DNA from: Allantophomopsis cytisporea
Lineage: Eukaryota > Ascomycota > Leotiomycetes > Phacidiales > Phacidiaceae
DNA length: 64,000 bases
Assembly (NCBI GenBank): GCA_024752435.1
Contig: CP103025.1
Location: 1,984,001-2,048,000, forward strand
Direction: 5' to 3'
The notes under the pieces are model-generated. The model ran no database searches. It was given only the letters and a program-made list of their open reading frames with translations, and was not told the origin of the DNA. Made by a program: the position numbers and the translations under genes. Below, one piece after another: positions 58,201 to 64,000 of the stretch (position 1 is its first letter; every line of letters begins with the position of its first letter).

Positions 58201-60228
58201 ATGGACGATCTTAAGGCGAAGGCCATACAGAAGGCCAAGCAAGCCGCTGCCAGCGCAACAAATGCCACCAACGGTAGTAATGGCACCAAGAAGAGAAGAA
58301 AGGGAACAGATTTGAAGCCCATCATCACCATGGGCGAGGAGAAACAAGATGGGAGCCCCGCTGTCGCGACAAACTCGTAGGTTCAGGTTTTTCGCATCTA
58401 GAACAATCCCACATTCGTTGTCGAACTCCACCCCCGAGAACCTCGACATGCTAATGAATATCGCTACAGAGCCACAGATGCAAATTCTACTCAGACGAAT
58501 CAGAAGAGCACCATGAACAACAAATCACCTTCTTCAACGTCGTCGCGGGAAGACGCCGCTGAGACCACTGCCGACGAAGAGGATTCCGAGGATTACTGCA
58601 AAGGCGGCTACCATCCCGTTACCGTAGGAGAGACTTTCAAAGACGGCAAATATACTGTGGTTCGAAAGCTTGGATGGGGTCACTTCTCCACCGTGTGGCT
58701 GTCCAGAGATAATGTTACAGGCAAGCATGTTGCTTTGAAGGTTGTACGATCAGCGGCGCATTACACAGAAACCGCCATCGACGAAATAAAGTTACTCAAC
58801 AAGATCGTCCAGGCGAAACCAAATCATCCAGGCAGAGCTCATGTGGTGAGTCTTTTAGACTCATTCGAGCATAAAGGCCCGAATGGTACACATGTTTGTA
58901 TGGTCTTCGAAGTGCTTGGAGAGAACCTTTTGGGTCTGATTAAGCGGTGGAACCACCGTGGTATCCCAATGGCTTTGGTCAAGCAGATTACAAAACAGGT
59001 GTTACTCGGACTCGATTACCTCCATCGCGAATGTGGTATCATCCACACTGATCTCAAGCCTGAAAATGTACTCATCGAAATCGGTGACGTCGAACAGATT
59101 GTGAAAACATTTGTGAAGGACGAGACACAAGTTGAAAAGGAGGACAACCGCAATGGGCGACGGAGACGTAGAACACTTATTACTGGTAGTCAGCCGTTAC
59201 CAAGTCCTCTCAATGCCAGCTTCAACCAGGCCGATCTACTCAGATATCCCGGTAGCACACCGGGATCCCACACCAGTTTGAACCAAGTAATCAATGAAGG
59301 TAACGAATCTCCCGTTTCCGGCAAGACTGCTACTTCCATGGATGGTATCGTAATGAGTGGTGCTATAGGAAGTTCCGCAGCCTCAAAATCATCGAGTCCA
59401 CACGCAGAGAAAAAGGAGGAGGAGGAGCACTCCAAAAGGGAGAAGACCGCGTAAGTTCACTGCAGTCTCCTGATATAGTATACAACTCTAACAACACCCA
59501 GGGATGCAATCACTAGAGACGTCTCCGGAATCTCATTAGACAAACCTACCACTGCAGAGAAGAACGCTGCCAAGGCCTTTGATACCATATCTGTCAAAAT
59601 CGCTGATCTGGGTAATGCATGCTGGGTTGGTCACCATTTCACAAACGATATTCAAACACGTCAGTATAGATCACCAGAAGTAATTCTAGGCGCCAAGTGG
59701 GGCGCCAGCACGGATGTATGGAGTATGGCAGCTATGGTATGTTCTTTTCAAGTTCCCCAAACGTCACATCTAACCCCTTTCCAGATTTTCGAACTGATTA
59801 CCGGCGACTACCTCTTCGACCCACAATCCGGCACGAAATATGGCAAAGACGATGACCACATCGCACAGATAATTGAGCTCCTCGGACCCTTCCCGAAGTC
59901 CCTCTGTCTGTCGGGCAAGTGGTCCCAGGAGATCTTCAATCGCAAGGGCGAGCTGCGGAATATCCACCGCCTACGCCACTGGGCATTGCCAGATGTGCTC
60001 AAGGAGAAATACCACTTCAAGGAAGAGGACGCCAAGGGCGTCGCTGAGTTCTTGACGCCCATGCTCGAATTGCAGCCCGAGAAGCGTGCTAATGCGGGTG
60101 GTATGGCTGGTGCACCATGGCTGGAGGATACGCTTGGAATGGAGGGCGTCAAGATCGAGGGCCTTGAGGTTGGTAGTCGAGGGGAAGGCATTGAGGGATG
60201 GGCTTTCGAGGTTAAGAAGCAGAGATGA
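58201..60228 (+). CDS. SKY1: SR-protein kinase (SRPK / Sky1 / Dsk1 family)
   Basis: Four exons (58201-58376, 58470-59450, 59502-59736, 59785-60228; introns 93, 51 and 48 nt) give 611 residues. A Lys/Ala-rich then acidic N-terminus precedes YCKGGYHPVTVGE, a hallmark of SRPKs. Kinase motifs: GWGHFSTVW, ATP lysine in HVALKVV (about 149), IIHTDLKPEN (about 251), a spacer insert (about 270-410, basic NGRRRRR then Ser-rich), IADLGNACWV (DLG in place of DFG, as in this family), QTRQYRSPEV and the late GAPWLEDTLG. SRPKs phosphorylate RS dipeptides of splicing and mRNA-export factors; the spacer governs cytoplasm-nucleus placement. I placed the start at 58201 because the frame upstream lacks another ATG. 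Confidence 0.96.
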
Positions 60229-60932
60229 GCAGTGACGCCCTGCTCTCCGCCGACTCAATCATCGCTTCCCTCGTCATGCTGTTTCGTTACTGATCTTTGA
60301 GCATTGTGCTTGTCGGGAAAGTCTGAGCTCGAGCCGGACATGGATGTGGATATGGATGCGAATGTGGAGAAGACTTGTTCGAGGCATTGCCTGTAAGCAT
60401 GCACGTCACTTTCATTCAAAGCGGCGGGGAGGACATGTCGTACACTGAACTGAAGTGGACTGGTCCACCGCGTGAAATGTGTTCATTTTTTTGTGTCAAA
60501 GTTGAGTGCGATGTTGGTGGGCGTCTGGTAGATAGATTTTTTTCTCTCATCTTGCGCGTGGCGGTGGGCATGGTATAGCGAAAATCAAATCACTCATTTA
60601 TGATCACGATGGATGTTCGTTCCCTAGGGCTCGATTTCGAATTCTGTGCTGGTCTTGTGAGGGATGTGAAGGATGAAAATGGGGACGAGAGAGATTGAGA
60701 TGGTGATTGTAGTGGACCGGAGATGATTTGAAATGATCTCGTTGCATTCGAAATTACTTGTGTGTTGACTTCAACCCTTATACTCCTTGCTTGCTCGCAT
60801 TCCATACCCAAACTCCACGTAACCCTAAATATATACCCTCCCAAGCCCTATCCATACTATCCAATTTTTCCCAAACCCCTTCGCTAGTGAACCGCCGAAA
60901 CTCCTCCCATCCAGACCCTTAGTTCGCCAACC
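60229..60932. other. intergenic between convergent genes
   Basis: Spacer between the converging SR kinase (+) and Brl1 (-) genes. Open frames are short; nothing else is seen. Confidence 0.5.
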
Positions 60933-62335
60933 TCAGTTCCAATTCTCTTTATCAGGACTGTGCTGCCGTTCCCGCCCTGCCGTCTGCGGCATCAGCGCAT
61001 GGTACCCAGTCCCTGGATTTGCCCACGGGTTCTCGCTCAAGATCTGTCTGCTTGGCGTCTGCGGGACCTGGTGAGCGGGCCAGTGGAACGTCGGGGCTGG
61101 GGTTGGCGGAGCACCATAGTACTGCGCTGATGGAGGAGGGGGAGGGGGAGGCGGTGGATGCGAGACCTTGGCGCGCATCAGGCCGAAGCCGAAGTTGTTT
61201 ACGAAGATGGCGAGGACGAATGTCATTGCTATGAAGATCTGAGGAAAGTTAGTAGTGTAGGATTGTAAAGGCGGGGGGAAGGAGAGGAGAGGCTTACCAT
61301 TGTCTTGACAGATAGTGGCTCGATGAAGCTGTTGATTATCTTGGCGAATGTATGAGCTGACACTCTTGCGCGCGCAACGGCCTGCGGATCCCGGTTCATA
61401 CATGCCTCCCAGGCATCGCATGAGTTTTCCATAGCCGGTACACGCAAGTCAGGCGCACAGCGGTTGTTCACATAGTCCCTAGCACAAGCGCTCATCTCTG
61501 CCAAAACGGCAGATATCTCCATCTCAGAAGCTTTGTCGACATCGGCGCGCACAGTCGACACAACGATGTAGATCAGGTACATGGCCGTGCCCATGATGAA
61601 GTAGTTCATAATAACCTGCGGGTAGTATGAGAGTGTGTATGGCAAGCTCGGCTTCTCATAGATGTAGTTGAAGAAGCTCGCTATCCAACCTGGCTCAGCA
61701 TGCTTGTCACGGCTGCGTGGTCGTTCCCTCGCGCCCTCCTCTGAGCCATCCCGTCGAGTCTCTAGCCCCATATTGTAATCCCGATCGTGTCTGCTCCTCT
61801 TCAGGACCCGGTGCATTGCCGTGTCTGCATATTTTCCGCGTCGAAGTGCTCCACGGCCTGGGCTGTGGCCAGTGTATTCTCGTCCATATCGACTGAATAT
61901 CGGCTCTTTGATGGGCTTTGCATCCTTGAAGATCGTCATTTTGCTGCTCTTTAGAACCTCTGGTGTGTCGTCGAGATCGGCGGTTGTGTCTGCGGGCGAA
62001 GACTCGGCGGGAGATGCTTCAGAGAATTGCTCAGCGTCGAATGCTTTACGCGGCGTTGTGAAGGAGGGATTGCGGAAGGGAGGTGCGGTTTGCTTCGTAG
62101 GACTGCCGAACGTGGACTGTGGTTTAGAAGTCTCGGGTGGTTTGATGGGAGAATCGAAGCCTCCTGAAAATTACACAGTCAGATATAAATTTTGTGGGAG
62201 GACGGCGACGTTGTAGGAAGACTTACGTCTCTGCTGGCCCTTCTGTGCCACTTGATAAAATGGAGATGTCGCGTCGCCTTGTGGAAGATTATCCCACTGA
62301 AAGTCCATAGGACTCTCGTGCGTGCGACGATTCAT
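60933..62335 (-). CDS. BRL1: Brl1/Brr6-type nuclear-envelope protein
   Basis: Three exons (62335-62227, 62163-61298, 61238-60933; introns 63 and 59 nt) give 426 residues. The N-terminal half is disordered (MNRRTHESPMDFQW, many Ser/Pro, then basic RRGKYADTAMH). The conserved domain starts at PSLPYTLSYYPQVIMNYFIMGTAMYL (first membrane span), has a lumenal part with Cys residues that form disulphides (MSACARDYV, NNRCAPDL, ENSCDAWEACM) and a second span (IAMTFVLAIFVNNFGFGL), then a Pro-rich tail. This is the di-sulphide-bridge nucleocytoplasmic-transport domain of Brl1 and Brr6, which act in nuclear pore assembly and nuclear-envelope lipid balance. The Pro-rich tail follows a TACTAAC branch-site intron. 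Brl1 versus Brr6 is not certain. Confidence 0.93.
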
Positions 62336-63777
62336 TTCTTGTTGAGCTCGATTAAGGAAAATTGATGTGGACCTGTGGGCTATGTGCAATGTAGAAGTGC
62401 GGATTTATTATCATTCGAGCGCAACAACTGTATCTCTCATGTGGAAGTTGCTGGATCGACGAGAGTAAACAAAAAGAATATGATGGTATCTACCTGGGTA
62501 CCTGAGGCACCTATAAAGTATGGCAATATCAGACTTTATGCCTTAGGCGCGGATACCTATGTCACGTGCAAATACCCTTGATTTCGGACCTGCTTTTATT
62601 CCTTTCATACATAGGCAATCCGATTATTTTGCGAGCCCCGAGTACAGTTTGTACGTACTGCTCTTTACATTACACGTTCAATCGTCCGTCTCTTCTACGA
62701 CATAGGGTTCTTGATCGTGACGCTGCCCAAAATACGTCTGTCACTTAACAACTGTAAGTTTCTCAATGAATTCATAGATCTGGGCGGGCCTACACAAACA
62801 TACTAGCCTTTAGGTAATGTATTTTGAATAGCGGCGCGTGTAAGGCGGTGGTGGTGTGAAGCTGTTTTGTAAACGGCCGACAGATATAAGAGTGAACTTC
62901 CTTACGCACTCACTCTGAGTCTTTCTCACCTCTGCAAATCTGCTGCATATGGATATTCAGGATGCTATGGATTTCAGTTGGGTAATAGGTAGAGCAATAT
63001 CGACGGCTAAGGCTCACTATTCCATGTTGTATGGCGGAAAAGACACCCAACGTGGAAGAAGCCATGACAGAATCTTTCACTATAAATTTCCACTTAGCTC
63101 TGCGAGCCTCGACCACCAGAGCACCAATTCCGGCCGTAGATCTCCAAAATCAACTCGATTCTCGAAGTCCAACTTGGCACGGTCGGCTAGACTATGTATT
63201 AGTACAGTAGTCAGCCTCAGTCAACTGATAGCAAGTGCCACAGGAAGAGCAGAGGGTCCTTTGACTGAGTGACTGAGTAAAGTAACTCCAGATTCGCGTG
63301 TCTGAGTCCCTGAAAATCTCCACTCACTCACGCTCCTCCGCGTCAGTTACCGGGGCCATCAGCATCCACCTCATTCTCGTGATAGTCAGATCGTGTACGC
63401 AGCTATCATGCTATTACTGTGAAGATATGACACACTATCTACTACTAACTGTCTCCGATAGAGAAGACATATATCAATATTTCTACATATCTACGACGGT
63501 CACTCTATGCAAATAAAGACTCGATAATTCTTTCTGTGTGCCCTCTAAGAGTACCTAGGTCGAAGCACAAAAAATTTAATTTAAGCTTTCCACAACATAA
63601 ACCAGGTACCTCACCTTATCAGACACCGATAGCCGCTCATCCAAGAAATTTACCCACTGTGTCGTGGACACAAGCCTCGCACAACGGAGCCGAAGTCGCC
63701 CATATCCTACTCATCCCTCTGTCTTTCTCGTCCATTGATTCCTTCTTTCATCAGCATCAAAATCCAATCGAATCAAT
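62336..63777. other. intergenic, no supported gene
   Basis: Divergent region between Brl1 (-) and the 63778 gene (+). One plus-strand ORF at 62949-63272 (107 codons, ATG start) has no domain and is probably chance. GGTACCT-type palindromes occur at 62491-62511, 63551-63560 and 63603-63612. Confidence 0.45.
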
Positions 63778-64000
63778 ATGGCGGCCTCTCGAAGAGCTGT
63801 GCACATGCATATTGCCTCATTGACAGCCCAGCGAACATTTACCGCTGTAAAGACAACTTCAATTCTCTCATATCAATCATCAATTCGCCCACGATGTTCT
63901 TCCAAGCTTCCACACGTTGTAAGCAAGCTATCTCGCCGCACATTCATCCAATCCTCTGCGGATGATAAGTCCAACAGCGAAAGCTCAACGTTGGAGCAGT
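63778..64000 (+). CDS. partial gene, mitochondrial-type N-terminus
   Basis: From the ATG at 63778 (MAASRRAVHM) the frame is open to the window edge, 74 codons. It is rich in Arg, Ser and Thr with hardly any acidic residue until SADDKSNSES, as expected of a mitochondrial presequence, and SRRTFIQSS looks like a processing site region. The gene is cut by the end of the window, so no domain is visible and the identity is open. Confidence 0.55.
   Translation, partial: MAASRRAVHMHIASLTAQRTFTAVKTTSILSYQSSIRPRCSSKLPHVVSKLSRRTFIQSSADDKSNSESSTLEQ

Noticed and set aside
62949..63272. 107-codon ORF with ATG
   Set aside because: No domain, weak context, isolated; kept only as a note in the intergenic entry.
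1..64000. CRISPR arrays, operons, ribosome binding sites
   Set aside because: The spliced genes show a eukaryotic genome; none of these is expected or seen.

Overview
This window is nuclear DNA of a filamentous ascomycete. Its genes are spliced, with mostly 45-90 nt introns carrying GTAWGT-like donors, CTAAC/CTGAT branch sites and YAG acceptors. It encodes a septation-initiation kinase, an alpha-aminoadipate-pathway homocitrate synthase and a secreted endopolygalacturonase. Gene style and the plant-cell-wall enzyme suggest a plant-associated Leotiomycete of the Botrytis/Sclerotinia type; that placement is an inference. I joined exons by hand. In every gene modelled as several exons, the exon lengths sum to a whole number of codons.

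Layout. 1.7-3.5 kb (-): mitochondrial ABC1/UbiB protein (Mcp2/ADCK1 type). 3.9-8.5 kb (-): nine-exon SepH/Cdc7 septation kinase. 10.2-11.4 kb (-): dihydrofolate synthetase. 12.2-15.0 kb (+): two unrecognised proteins. 15.5-17.3 kb (-): M20-type carbamoyl-amino-acid hydrolase. 18.1-22.0 kb (-): Sec31 of the COPII coat, divergent from a small RRM protein at 22.4 kb (+). 23.3-24.6 kb: head-to-head pair of a B12D/MLRQ-like subunit (-) and Cox12/COX6B (+). 25.5-26.8 kb: a 23-codon micropeptide candidate and a pair of overlapping ORFs around a perfect hairpin. 27.0-29.1 kb (-): homocitrate synthase. 32.7-33.9 kb (+): endopolygalacturonase. 34.8-36.3 kb (+): Cia1 WD40 protein with an extra Cys-rich N-terminus. 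37.0-38.9 kb (-): RGS protein and a same-frame ORF beyond its stop. 38.9-49.6 kb: about 10.7 kb with no convincing gene. 49.6 kb (+): unrecognised Ser-rich protein. 50.5-51.8 kb (-): Lunapark. 52.1-55.6 kb (+): GRIP-domain golgin. 58.2-60.2 kb (+): SR-protein kinase. 60.9-62.3 kb (-): Brl1/Brr6 nuclear-envelope protein. 63.8 kb (+): a partial gene running off the end.

Most genes are housekeeping. Several serve membrane traffic and shape (Sec31, Lunapark, golgin, Brl1). Others serve mitochondria (Mcp2-like, the B12D/Cox12 pair), Fe-S assembly (Cia1), lysine and folate synthesis, and signalling (SepH, SRPK, RGS). There is no sign of a secondary-metabolite cluster, transposon, CRISPR array or tRNA.

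The most unusual points are a candidate 3-nt internal exon in Cox12; the homocitrate synthase start codon standing alone as the coding part of exon 1; the Cys-rich/Cia1 fusion; a 16-bp perfect hairpin next to a TAATG stop-start overlap; and an RGS reading frame that stays open after its TGA.
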